DNA of 5,538 bases from Sulfurimonas sp. (GTDB lineage Bacteria; Campylobacterota; Campylobacteria; Campylobacterales; Sulfurimonadaceae), in assembly GCA_002733155.1 (NCBI GenBank), contig NVUO01000014.1:15813-21350 (forward strand), in the 5' to 3' direction. The number at the start of each line of letters is the position of its first letter. Position 1 is the first letter of the stretch. The translations under genes and the position numbers were made by a program. Shown piece by piece: positions 1 to 5,431 of the stretch. A model generated the notes under the pieces. It did not search any database, had not been told where the DNA came from, and saw only the letters and a program-made list of their open reading frames with translations.

Positions 1-606
1 CACAAGAACAAATCTTCTCTCTTTATCACTTGTAGCTTTGTTGTTATTGCTCTCTATTTCGGCATCACTAAGTTTTAAGTGTATAGTTTTCTCATTTACA
101 ACAAATGTATAATCTCTAAAATACTCCCCACTTTTTATATAGTATTGGTCGCTGTTAGCCCAGTGAAGTTTTACCTCTTCACCCTCGTAAGGTATGGCAT
201 AAGTGTCTTTTTTATATCTTCTAAGGCTTACAAAATCCCCATTTTTGTAGTATCTCTTAAAGAAGTTAGCTAAGTGTGAAAATACTTCATTTTCAAGATT
301 TGAAGAAGATGAAGTTGAAGATAGTTGTTCTATTAGTGCTATTACTTTTGGAAGTGTTTCGGGGTCTGCTCCAAGTGATTGTGCTTGTTGTATCGCTTCA
401 TCTAACTCTTTTTGTGTTGAGTTGTTATCGTTTGAGCTAAAGGCACTTGCTACACTTGACAAAAGGTCTTTGTCTAAAAACTCATTTATCTCTTTGCTCT
501 TAGTGTTCATAATACGGTAGATACCAAAGTCTAAATCACTTTGGTCAAGTTGGAATATTTCGTTTAATATTTTTAATAATTTTTTTTGATTTTCAGTTTT
601 ACTCAT
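1..606 (-). CDS. N-terminal part of a large type III-like adenine DNA methyltransferase (Mod), cut by the window edge
   Basis: The reading frame opens at an ATG (606-604) and stays open for 202 codons to base 1, so the gene continues outside the window. The ATG follows an AGAGGA ribosome binding site with a 5-base spacer. Seen: an N-terminal LDFGIYRIMN block (about residues 25-34), a low-complexity Ser/Asn/Gln-rich linker (about 56-104), then HLANFFKRYYKNGDF (111-125), the tract RRYKKDTYAIPYEGEEV (129-145) and LHWANSDQYYIKSGEYF (147-163). From memory of the family, these blocks mark the N-terminal region of long COG2189-type site-specific adenine methyltransferases, which methylate DNA with S-adenosylmethionine as the modification subunit of type III-like restriction systems. 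The catalytic DPPY and SAM-binding motifs would lie beyond the edge, so activity cannot be judged. A restriction (Res/helicase) partner would be expected further left. Full length cannot be given. Confidence 0.72.
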   Translation of the reverse strand, partial: MSKTENQKKLLKILNEIFQLDQSDLDFGIYRIMNTKSKEINEFLDKDLLSSVASAFSSNDNNSTQKELDEAIQQAQSLGADPETLPKVIALIEQLSSTSSSSNLENEVFSHLANFFKRYYKNGDFVSLRRYKKDTYAIPYEGEEVKLHWANSDQYYIKSGEYFRDYTFVVNEKTIHLKLSDAEIESNNNKATSDKERRFVLV

Positions 607-611
607 CTCTT

Positions 612-641
612 TCCTCTTGATATTTTATTCATTTTATTGTA
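612..641 (-). promoter_or_regulatory. Likely promoter -10 and ribosome binding site of the methyltransferase gene
   Basis: On the minus strand a TACAAT hexamer (641-636), within TATACAAT, lies about 30 bases before the methyltransferase ATG. It is followed by AGAGGA (617-612) as Shine-Dalgarno sequence. There is no clear -35 box, which is usual for Campylobacterota sigma-70 promoters. The distance would give a short leader of about 20 bases. Inferred from sequence only. Confidence 0.45.
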
Positions 642-655
642 TAGTATTCTTACAA

Positions 656-766
656 TTATCCTTCGGGAACACCAAGAAATAGGTCTCTACTCAATTGTCT
701 AATTACAATAATTGGTCTTGTAAAGTTGTGACCTTTACCATTGTATCTAATAATAGTGATAAAAAA
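656..766 (-). pseudogene. Remnant of a PemK/MazF-family toxin gene
   Basis: An open minus-strand stretch of 36 codons runs between an in-frame TAA (769-767) and a TAA (658-656), with no start codon near its beginning. The translation contains NGKGHNF, then RPIIVIRQLSRDLFLGVP. This matches the internal block of PemK/MazF-type ribonuclease toxins, which typically read GKG-x-x-F-x-RP followed by a hydrophobic strand and an F-x-G-[IV]-P strand end. Intact toxins are usually somewhat over 100 residues. Here the N-terminal strand and everything after the GVP block are missing, so the product would be inactive. No antitoxin gene is recognisable beside it. It lies just upstream of the methyltransferase on the same strand, as expected for the debris of a defence or mobile region. 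The family call rests on pattern memory, not a search. Confidence 0.55.
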
Positions 767-815
767 TTACAATTTCCAATAAACTTAAAAATTTCTTAAT
801 TAATTGTTACAGTAA

Positions 816-1030
816 TTAAATTTTTACTATTATTTTTACTCTTCCCTTTGTTTGAACTATTCTACAACCGTACTTAGCTTTTATATCATTCATAAATTTT
901 TGTTTTGGATTTCTGCCTTTCATCTCTCCATAAAGCCACATCACCCTCAACTGTAACAATTATGTGAACACTTTTTGCTAAGATAATTTACGGAACCACA
1001 AATTTTTTCTTTTGTTGCTATATTTAGCAT
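816..1030 (-). pseudogene. Frameshifted small gene of unknown function (about 70 codons if restored)
   Basis: An ATG at 1030-1028 follows a TAAGG ribosome binding site and opens MLNIATKEKICGSVNYLSKK, then hits a stop near 950. The adjacent frame carries VHIIVTVEGDVALWRDE over the same and following bases. A third frame, from an ATG at 941-939, carries 41 codons containing GEMKGRNPKQKF and KYGCRIVQTKGRVKIIVKI, ending at a TAA (818-816). Removing one A from the A run around 971-975 and one base near 931-937 would join the three pieces into a single 70-residue protein. This suggests one gene broken by two single-base insertions. I do not recognise the family. The restored product would be small, basic towards its C-terminus and without membrane segments. 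Alternatives are a real 41-residue ORF at 816-941, or chance. Same strand as the toxin remnant and the methyltransferase. Confidence 0.4.
1016..1024 (+). promoter_or_regulatory. Candidate extended -10 promoter for the small ORF at 1060
   Basis: TG-C-TATATT (1016-1024) has the form of an extended -10 element, five of six bases matching TATAAT, and follows a T-rich stretch (1002-1013). Transcription would start near 1031, giving a leader of about 29 bases with AAGGA at 1049-1053. It overlaps the start codon of the broken minus-strand gene, so only one of the two may be in use. Confidence 0.4.
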
Positions 1031-1059
1031 TGTATTACCTTACACTTTAAGGATATGTC

Positions 1060-1179
1060 ATGAAAAATAGTTTCGCTTGTATTAATATAACTGCTAGTCA
1101 ATGTACAGAGGTTGATGAGAATAAACGTTTTATTAAAATGGTAAGAATAAATCTGATGTCTAATAATGGAGGGTGGTGA
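1060..1179 (+). CDS. Small ORF, 39 residues, function unknown
   Basis: The ATG at 1060 lies 6 bases after AAGGA (1049-1053), a good Shine-Dalgarno sequence, and an in-frame TAA (1048-1050) just upstream fixes the start. The 39-residue product begins MKNSFACINITASQCTEVDE, has two cysteines (positions 7 and 15), a basic middle (KRFIKMVR, 22-29) and ends SNNGGW. There is no signal peptide, membrane span or family motif I recognise. It has its own promoter-like hexamer upstream. Downstream come a palindromic hairpin and a Rho-independent terminator on the same strand, so a transcript of about 210 bases is plausible. It could be a genuine small protein, the fragment of a longer gene, or an incidental frame in a small RNA. 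Confidence 0.4.
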   Translation: MKNSFACINITASQCTEVDENKRFIKMVRINLMSNNGGW

Positions 1180-1184
1180 TTTAC

Positions 1185-1210
1185 TGGCAAAGTTTTAAAA
1201 CTTATTGCCA
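1185..1210 (+). repeat. 26-base hairpin just after the small ORF
   Basis: TGGCAA (1185-1190) pairs with TTGCCA (1205-1210), and between them sits the perfect palindrome AGTTTTAAAACT (1191-1202). In RNA this can fold into one nearly continuous stem with a two-base bulge. It begins 5 bases after the stop codon of the 39-residue ORF and abuts the terminator, making a two-hairpin 3' end. Confidence 0.5.
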
Positions 1211-1246
1211 AAGGGTAGCCTAAATAACTCCAGCTACTCTTTTTTT
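1211..1246 (+). terminator. Rho-independent terminator reading rightwards
   Basis: AAGGGTAGC (1211-1219) pairs with GCTACTCTT (1233-1241) in a 9-bp stem containing one G-U pair, with a 13-base loop, and the stem runs into seven T (1240-1246). The T run is on the plus strand, so it best ends a transcript from the small ORF. Read leftwards the tail is only CTTTGG, so it is a weak terminator for the flavoprotein gene ending at 1253. Confidence 0.7.
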
Positions 1247-1252
1247 AACTTA

Positions 1253-2404
1253 TTAAAAGCTAGTATTTATATTTTTAGCACACATTACAGCCGAAGAAAA
1301 AGCCCACTGAAAATTATAACCACCAAGTTCGCCTGTCACATCTACTATCTCACCCAAAAAGTGTAAATCTTTTATTTTTTTAGATTCTAAGCTCTCATAA
1401 ATCAATTCATCAGCTAAAACTCCGCCTGAACAAACTTCAGCTTTTGTAAAACCAAAATTACCAGCTGGGGCAAACTCATAATTATGTATAAGCTTTAGTT
1501 TTTCTTGTATCTCTTTAGTGATTTTTTTGCATTCAATATCTGGGATATTTAAGGCTAGTAATAAGGCTTTTGAAAATCTTTTAGGTAAATTCATCACTGA
1601 ACTGATAAGTTTTTTACCTCCTTTTACTAAATCAAATATATTATCATTTGGTAAAAAATCTATACTCATAAGACCCCTTTTCCAATAAAGTGAGGCAGAT
1701 AATATCGCAGGCCCACTTATGCCCTTATGAGCAAATAACATATCCTCTTTTAAAGTTTTATTTTGCACTTTTATATGCACATATATACTTAAACCGCTTA
1801 ATTCTTTCATCCAAAACTGATCTTTTTGAAGAGTTAAACCAACTAAGGCTGGGGTGAACTCTTTTACTTGTATATCAAATTTTTTTGCTAATTTCAATCC
1901 AATGTCACTAGCACCCAAGTTAGCAAAACTTTTAGCACCAGTAGCTATAATTAATTTTTTAGCCTTTAAAATCGTTTTATTTGTTTTTATATTAAATATA
2001 TTGTCTTTTTTTTCTAAATCTATAACTTTAGAATTTAAAATCAGCTCTGAATTTTTTGTTTTTTGTTTTAAAACATTTATAATCTCATCAGAGGAGTTTT
2101 TACAAAAATAGTACCTATCTTTTCTAATAACTGGGCTTACATTATTTACTTTTAAAAATTCTAATAAATCATCCCGTGAAAAACTCTCTAAGACCTTAGA
2201 TATTAATTCAATTTCACCCTCAAAATTGTCCACACTTACATCTACATTTGTGATATTACATTTACCACCACCAGAGATTTTTAATTTTTGTGCAACTTTT
2301 GCATTAGAATCTACTATAGCTATCTTAAATTTTTTATCTAAAAAAGAGGCACACATCAAGCCACTAGCCCCAGCTCCAAGAATTATTATATCATATACTT
2401 TCAT
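1253..2404 (-). CDS. HI0933/YhiN (BaiN/RdsA-like) family FAD-dependent oxidoreductase
   Basis: The 383-residue product is close to the usual family length of about 390-420. Seen in order: an N-terminal dinucleotide-binding fold with GAGASG (10-15) and an acidic end to strand 2 (VDSN, 31-34); the family signature SGGGKCNIT (44-52); a second FAD-contacting segment LIIATGAKSF (151-160); the mid-domain motif FAHKGISGPAIL (224-235); the C-terminal TKAEVCSGGV (320-329); and GEIVDVTGELGGYN (351-364) followed by FQWAFSSA. All expected FAD-binding blocks are present, so the gene looks intact. The protein should be cytosolic. Known relatives include E. coli YhiN and flavoproteins reducing unsaturated substrates, but the substrate here cannot be told from sequence. 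The start is set by MKVYDIIILGAG, typical of the fold. The AAGG Shine-Dalgarno is unusually close, only 2 bases before the ATG. It is monocistronic, divergent from rimO, with 299 bases between them. Confidence 0.93.
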   Translation of the reverse strand: MKVYDIIILGAGASGLMCASFLDKKFKIAIVDSNAKVAQKLKISGGGKCNITNVDVSVDNFEGEIELISKVLESFSRDDLLEFLKVNNVSPVIRKDRYYFCKNSSDEIINVLKQKTKNSELILNSKVIDLEKKDNIFNIKTNKTILKAKKLIIATGAKSFANLGASDIGLKLAKKFDIQVKEFTPALVGLTLQKDQFWMKELSGLSIYVHIKVQNKTLKEDMLFAHKGISGPAILSASLYWKRGLMSIDFLPNDNIFDLVKGGKKLISSVMNLPKRFSKALLLALNIPDIECKKITKEIQEKLKLIHNYEFAPAGNFGFTKAEVCSGGVLADELIYESLESKKIKDLHFLGEIVDVTGELGGYNFQWAFSSAVMCAKNINTSF

Positions 2405-2410
2405 AGCCTT

Positions 2411-2428
2411 ATTATACTATACAGTATA
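2411..2428 (-). promoter_or_regulatory. Promoter of the flavoprotein gene, overlapping a 16-base inverted repeat
   Basis: TATACT (2413-2418) and AGTATA (2423-2428) form perfect 6-bp arms around a 4-base spacer. Read leftwards, 2428-2423 is TATACT, a good -10 that would give a leader of about 12 bases before the ATG at 2404. A second hexamer, a perfect TATAAT (2416-2411), would start transcription at or inside the start codon. The symmetry over the -10 could be an operator, or simply two AT-rich hexamers on opposite strands. Confidence 0.4.
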
Positions 2429-2459
2429 TGAATAAGTCTATATATTTACGCTGGTTGCT

Positions 2460-2615
2460 AGGGCTGATACATCCAACTACTTTCGTCACCCTAAACTTGA
2501 TTTAGGGTCTAATTTATTGTCTTAGATTCCAAATCAAGTTTGGAATGACGATATTTTCTTTTGGAATGACGAAATTTTCTTTGGAATGACGAAAGTAGTT
2601 GTATAAATCAACCCT
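2460..2615 (+). mobile_element. Non-coding palindromic repeat element (MITE/REP-like), intact copy
   Basis: The 156-base unit is bounded by 29-bp terminal inverted repeats (2460-2488 and 2587-2615). These match at 25 of 29 positions, and the inner 15 are perfect (CAACTACTTTCGTCA against its complement). Inside are two short hairpins: CCCTAAA/TTTAGGG with loop CTTGA (2489-2507), and ATTCCAAA/TTTGGAAT with loop TCAAG (2526-2546). Then TTTGGAATGACGA occurs three times at a spacing of 20-21 bases (from 2539, 2560 and 2580). No ORF lies inside. A second, shorter copy lies at 5026, in the same orientation. The structure fits a non-autonomous miniature element or intergenic palindromic repeat. No target-site duplication is obvious. 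It could also form structure in rimO upstream DNA. Confidence 0.7.
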
Positions 2616-2665
2616 GTGCTAGTAGCTACGATACTAAAGCTAAGCTCTATAAACTAGAAATTAGA

Positions 2666-2671
2666 TACAAT
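2666..2671 (+). promoter_or_regulatory. Likely -10 of the rimO-tilS promoter
   Basis: TACAAT within TAGATACAAT lies 32 bases before the rimO ATG, predicting a leader of about 26 bases. No clear -35 box is seen. The ribosome binding site is weak: the best candidate is AAAGA (2693-2697), 6 bases before the ATG. The promoter is outside the repeat element, 51 bases after its right end. Confidence 0.4.
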
Positions 2672-2703
2672 TCCATAAATAATTTAATATATAAAGATAT
2701 AAA

Positions 2704-4017
2704 ATGAGCAATAAACTGCATATAGTCTCTCTTGGCTGTACAAAAAACCTAGTTGATACAGAAGTGATGATGGGTAAACTTCAACATTTCGAATTAACTG
2801 ATAAGGCTGAAGATGCTGATGCAATCATAGTAAATACTTGTGGTTTTATAGATGCTGCCAAAGAAGAATCTATAAATACTGTTTTAAAACTTCATGATGC
2901 GAGAAAAGAAGATTCAGTACTTGTAATGGCTGGTTGTTTAAGTGAGCGTTACAAAGAAGAATTAGCTAAGGATATGCCAGAGGTTGATATATTTACAGGT
3001 GTTGGCGATTATGATAAAATTGATGAACTTCTTCAGGAGAAAAAATCTAGATTTTCGGATGAAGTATTTTTAATAGATGGAGCTGAACGCATAGTTACAG
3101 GCTCATCTTATCATGCATATATAAAACTTTCAGAGGGCTGTAACCAGACTTGTAGTTTTTGTGCAATTCCATCATTTAAAGGCAAGTTAAACTCTCGCAG
3201 CTTAGATTCTATAGCTAAAGAAGTTCAAAGACTAGTAAAAAAAGGATATTATGACTTTTCTTTTGTATCTCAAGATTCAAGTTCATATCTAAGGGATCAA
3301 AATATAAAAGATGGATTAAGTTTATTAATCCAAAGAATTGAATTAATAGATGGAGTTAAATCTGCAAGAATACTTTATCTTTACCCGTCAACTACTACTA
3401 TATCACTTCTTAAAAATATAGCTAAAAGTGAGATATTTCACAACTATTTTGATATGCCAATTCAACATATTAACGATGATATGCTTCGTACGATGAAAAG
3501 AGGATTTGGTAAAGAAAAAACAATTGAACTTTTAAACTTTATGAAATCACTTCCTAACTCTTTTTTACGCACATCTTTTATAGTTGGACACCCTAATGAG
3601 ACACAAGAGATGTTTGATGAGATGTGTGAATTTGCATCCTCTTTTGGTTTTGATAGGATTAATGTATTTTCTTATTCAGATGAGGAGACTACATCAGCTT
3701 ACGATATGGATGAAAAAATATCAGCAGAAGTTATAGCAGAACGGGCAGATATTTTAGGTGAGATTACAGCTGAATGTTTAAGTAAGTCACTAAAATCTGA
3801 TATTGGTTCAGAAGTTGAGCTGATTATAGATGGCGAGAGTTATGAACATGAGTATCTATTAAGTGCTAGAAAAACTATATGGGCACCGGAGATTGATGGT
3901 GAAATTTATGTAAATGACCGTCTTAAAGATGAGGACTTAGAGTTTGCAAAGATTTACAAGGCTAAAGTTACAGATATTGTTGGAAATATTTTAACTGCTA
4001 CCGTGAATAATGCTTGA
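2704..4017 (+). CDS. rimO: Ribosomal protein S12 methylthiotransferase RimO
   Basis: RimO is a radical-SAM enzyme carrying two iron-sulfur clusters. It adds a methylthio group to the beta carbon of the conserved aspartate of ribosomal protein S12 (Asp88/89) in the cytosol. The 437-residue length is normal. The N-terminal methylthiotransferase domain has the three cluster cysteines C12 (SLGCTKN), C46 (NTCGF) and C78 (AGCLS). The radical-SAM domain carries C146, C150 and C153 in EGCNQTCSFCAIP. Further blocks are FDMPIQHINDDMLRTMKRG (249-267) and RTSFIVGHPNET (289-300). A C-terminal TRAM domain (about 360-437) includes WAPEIDGEIYV. The P-[IL]-QH and APEIDG features favour RimO over the tRNA enzyme MiaB. 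The start at MSNKLHIVSLGCTKN is the family norm. The stop overlaps the start of tilS by 8 bases, so the two are probably one operon. All catalytic cysteines are present. Confidence 0.96.
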   Translation: MSNKLHIVSLGCTKNLVDTEVMMGKLQHFELTDKAEDADAIIVNTCGFIDAAKEESINTVLKLHDARKEDSVLVMAGCLSERYKEELAKDMPEVDIFTGVGDYDKIDELLQEKKSRFSDEVFLIDGAERIVTGSSYHAYIKLSEGCNQTCSFCAIPSFKGKLNSRSLDSIAKEVQRLVKKGYYDFSFVSQDSSSYLRDQNIKDGLSLLIQRIELIDGVKSARILYLYPSTTTISLLKNIAKSEIFHNYFDMPIQHINDDMLRTMKRGFGKEKTIELLNFMKSLPNSFLRTSFIVGHPNETQEMFDEMCEFASSFGFDRINVFSYSDEETTSAYDMDEKISAEVIAERADILGEITAECLSKSLKSDIGSEVELIIDGESYEHEYLLSARKTIWAPEIDGEIYVNDRLKDEDLEFAKIYKAKVTDIVGNILTATVNNA

Positions 4018-5017
4018 GTTAAAAACTCTAGCTTTACTTAAAAACAAAAAAAATCTACTAGCATTTTCTGCTGGGATAGATTCTACAGCTTTATTTTTTC
4101 TTCTAATAAACTCTAAGATAAAATTTGATATAGCTATAGTTAACTACTCTGTACGTGAACAATCTAAAGAAGAAGTTTTATACGCCCAAGAATTAGCAAA
4201 AAAATACAATATCATATGTCATATACATAATGCGATAAAAATAAATAAAAACTTCGAGGCAAAAGCAAGGGAGCTTAGATATAATTTTTTTCATACTTTA
4301 ATAAAAGAGAATTCATATAATAACCTTTTAACTGCCCATCACTTAGGTGACAGGTTTGAATGGATGATGATGCAGTTTTGTAAGGGTGCTGGCTGTGCTG
4401 AACTTACAGGTATGAGTATCTTAGAATCTAGGGACAATTACTCACTAATACGCCCTCTTTTACATCTTGATAAAACTGAACTACTAAAATATTTGGATAA
4501 TGAAAAAATAAAATATTTTATAGATAAAACAAACTATGATAAAAGTATAAAAAGAAATAACTTTAGACATAATATTACTAAGCCTCTTTTAAAAGAATAT
4601 CTCAGTGGAATTAAAAAAAGTTTTGAGTATATTGATGAGGATAAACAATACCTAATTAAAAATACAGATATAGTAACTATAAAAGATTTTTCTTATTTCA
4701 AATCTTTTAACTCTAGAAGCGATATTTATACAATTGATAAACATCTAAAATCACTTGGGCATATCATAACAGCTAAAGAAAGGGAACTTTTAAAAAAAGA
4801 AAAATCCTTAGTGCTTGGTAGAAAATTTTTAATAGTTCAAGATAAGTCGTATATTTTTATTTCACCTTTTACAGATGAAAAAACAACAATAAATAAAGAG
4901 TTTAAAGAGTTATGCAGAGCTTTAAAGATTGAACCAAAATTTCGTACATACTTATACAATAATACTAAAATATTTGAAAAAGTAAGAGACTTAATTACGA
5001 AACCGAAAATATACTAA
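4010..5017 (+). CDS. tilS: tRNA(Ile)-lysidine synthase TilS
   Basis: TilS uses ATP to join lysine to cytidine 34 of the minor isoleucine tRNA (CAU anticodon). This switches it from AUG to AUA reading, and is normally essential. The 335 residues contain an N-terminal PP-loop ATPase domain with FSAGIDSTALF (19-29). The usual family motif is SGGxDS, so the first G is A here; I believe SAG variants are common in this phylum. Then come VNYSVRE (44-50), AKARELRY (84-91), AHHLGDRFEWMMMQ (109-122) with KGAGCAELTGM (125-135), RPLL (148-151) and RNNFRHNI (182-189), which resembles the substrate-binding RN-x-RH element. The length and weakly conserved C-terminal third fit the short TilS type without the long C-terminal extension of E. 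coli. The ATG lies inside the end of rimO with no obvious Shine-Dalgarno, suggesting translational coupling. No separate terminator follows: the next repeat begins 8 bases after the stop. Confidence 0.93.
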   Translation: MLELKTLALLKNKKNLLAFSAGIDSTALFFLLINSKIKFDIAIVNYSVREQSKEEVLYAQELAKKYNIICHIHNAIKINKNFEAKARELRYNFFHTLIKENSYNNLLTAHHLGDRFEWMMMQFCKGAGCAELTGMSILESRDNYSLIRPLLHLDKTELLKYLDNEKIKYFIDKTNYDKSIKRNNFRHNITKPLLKEYLSGIKKSFEYIDEDKQYLIKNTDIVTIKDFSYFKSFNSRSDIYTIDKHLKSLGHIITAKERELLKKEKSLVLGRKFLIVQDKSYIFISPFTDEKTTINKEFKELCRALKIEPKFRTYLYNNTKIFEKVRDLITKPKIY

Positions 5018-5025
5018 AGCCTAAA

Positions 5026-5123
5026 CAGGGATGATTTATACAACTACTTTCGTCACCCTGAACTTAATTCATGATCTAATTTATAGGTTTGATTCCAAAT
5101 CAAGTTTGGAATGACGATATTTC
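5026..5123 (+). mobile_element. Second copy of the palindromic repeat element, right end missing
   Basis: Bases 5025-5055 match the reverse complement of the outer right end of the copy at 2460 at 30 of 31 positions (around TGATTTATACAACTACTTTC). The core follows in the same order: CACCCTGAACTT, then ATTCCAAA/TTTGGAAT with loop TCAAG (5092-5112), then GACGATATTTC. It has only one TTTGGAATGACGA unit where the other copy has three, and no closing inverted repeat, so it is truncated or the other copy expanded. The first internal hairpin has decayed (CCCTGAA against TTCATGA). Placed just after tilS, its remaining hairpin may help end the transcript, though the T tail is poor. Confidence 0.65.
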
Positions 5124-5200
5124 TCACTGTTTGAATTAGCCGTGAGTAGTCCAACTTAATCTGATTAAATATTTAAAAATTAGTTTAGACTTAATTTTAA

Positions 5201-5275
5201 TGTTTCGAGGGTACTTCTTACGTTTACATAGGTGGTTTTATTGTAGCTCAAGAAATTAAAGGAAGTAAAATATGA
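5201..5275 (+). pseudogene. C-terminal remnant of an unknown gene
   Basis: After an in-frame TAA (5198-5200) an open stretch of 24 codons reads EGTSYVYIGGFIVAQEIKGS near its end and stops at the TGA at 5273-5275. There is no start codon. That TGA overlaps the ATG of the next ORF as ATGA, the usual form of translational coupling between operon neighbours, which is the main reason to think it is a gene tail and not chance. The family is not recognised. Confidence 0.25.
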
Positions 5276-5343
5276 AAAAGATGGATTCTATTAAGAAAAA
5301 AGGTATTTTAGGGATATCAATTCTTTGTCCTTTTTTTGGTTGA
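5272..5343 (+). CDS. Short hydrophobic ORF, 23 residues, probably cut by a frameshift in a T run
   Basis: The ATG at 5272 lies 5 bases after AAAGGAAG, the strongest Shine-Dalgarno in this part of the window. The product starts MKKMDSIKKKGILGISILCP and ends at TGA (5341-5343), directly after a run of seven T (5331-5337). With eight T the frame would continue to a TAA at 5406-5408 and give a 45-residue protein with a second hydrophobic stretch, including FSLFFVLDLLISVSIMSL. With six T it would read 50 residues to 5425, less coherent. The eight-T product resembles a small two-segment membrane protein. The present sequence could be a disabled gene or the off state of a slippage-controlled one. 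No family is recognised. Confidence 0.35.
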   Translation: MKKMDSIKKKGILGISILCPFFG

Positions 5344-5431
5344 CAGATCATTTTTCTCTATTCTTTGTTTTAGATCTATTAATATCTGTTTCAATTATGA
5401 GCCTTTAAAATATCTAAAATTATAATATCTA

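Noticed and set aside
79..273. 64-codon plus-strand ORF
   Set aside because: It lies entirely antisense to the methyltransferase frame, which has recognisable family motifs; the product has no motif and no ribosome binding site.
1854..2111. 85-codon plus-strand ORF
   Set aside because: Antisense shadow of the flavoprotein gene; Phe/Ile/Leu-rich product typical of reading the complement of an AT-rich gene.
2226..2435. 69-codon plus-strand ORF
   Set aside because: Antisense to the FAD-binding N-terminus of the flavoprotein gene, with no supporting start signal.
2619..2632. CTAGTAGCTACG palindrome before rimO
   Set aside because: Short GTAGCTAC symmetry with no partner site and no position relative to a promoter that would suggest an operator.
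5295..5337. Possible terminator formed by AAAAAAGG and CCTTTTTTT
   Set aside because: The arms could pair by 8 bp, but mostly as A-T with a loop of about 25 bases, and they lie inside a well-initiated ORF. Too weak to call.
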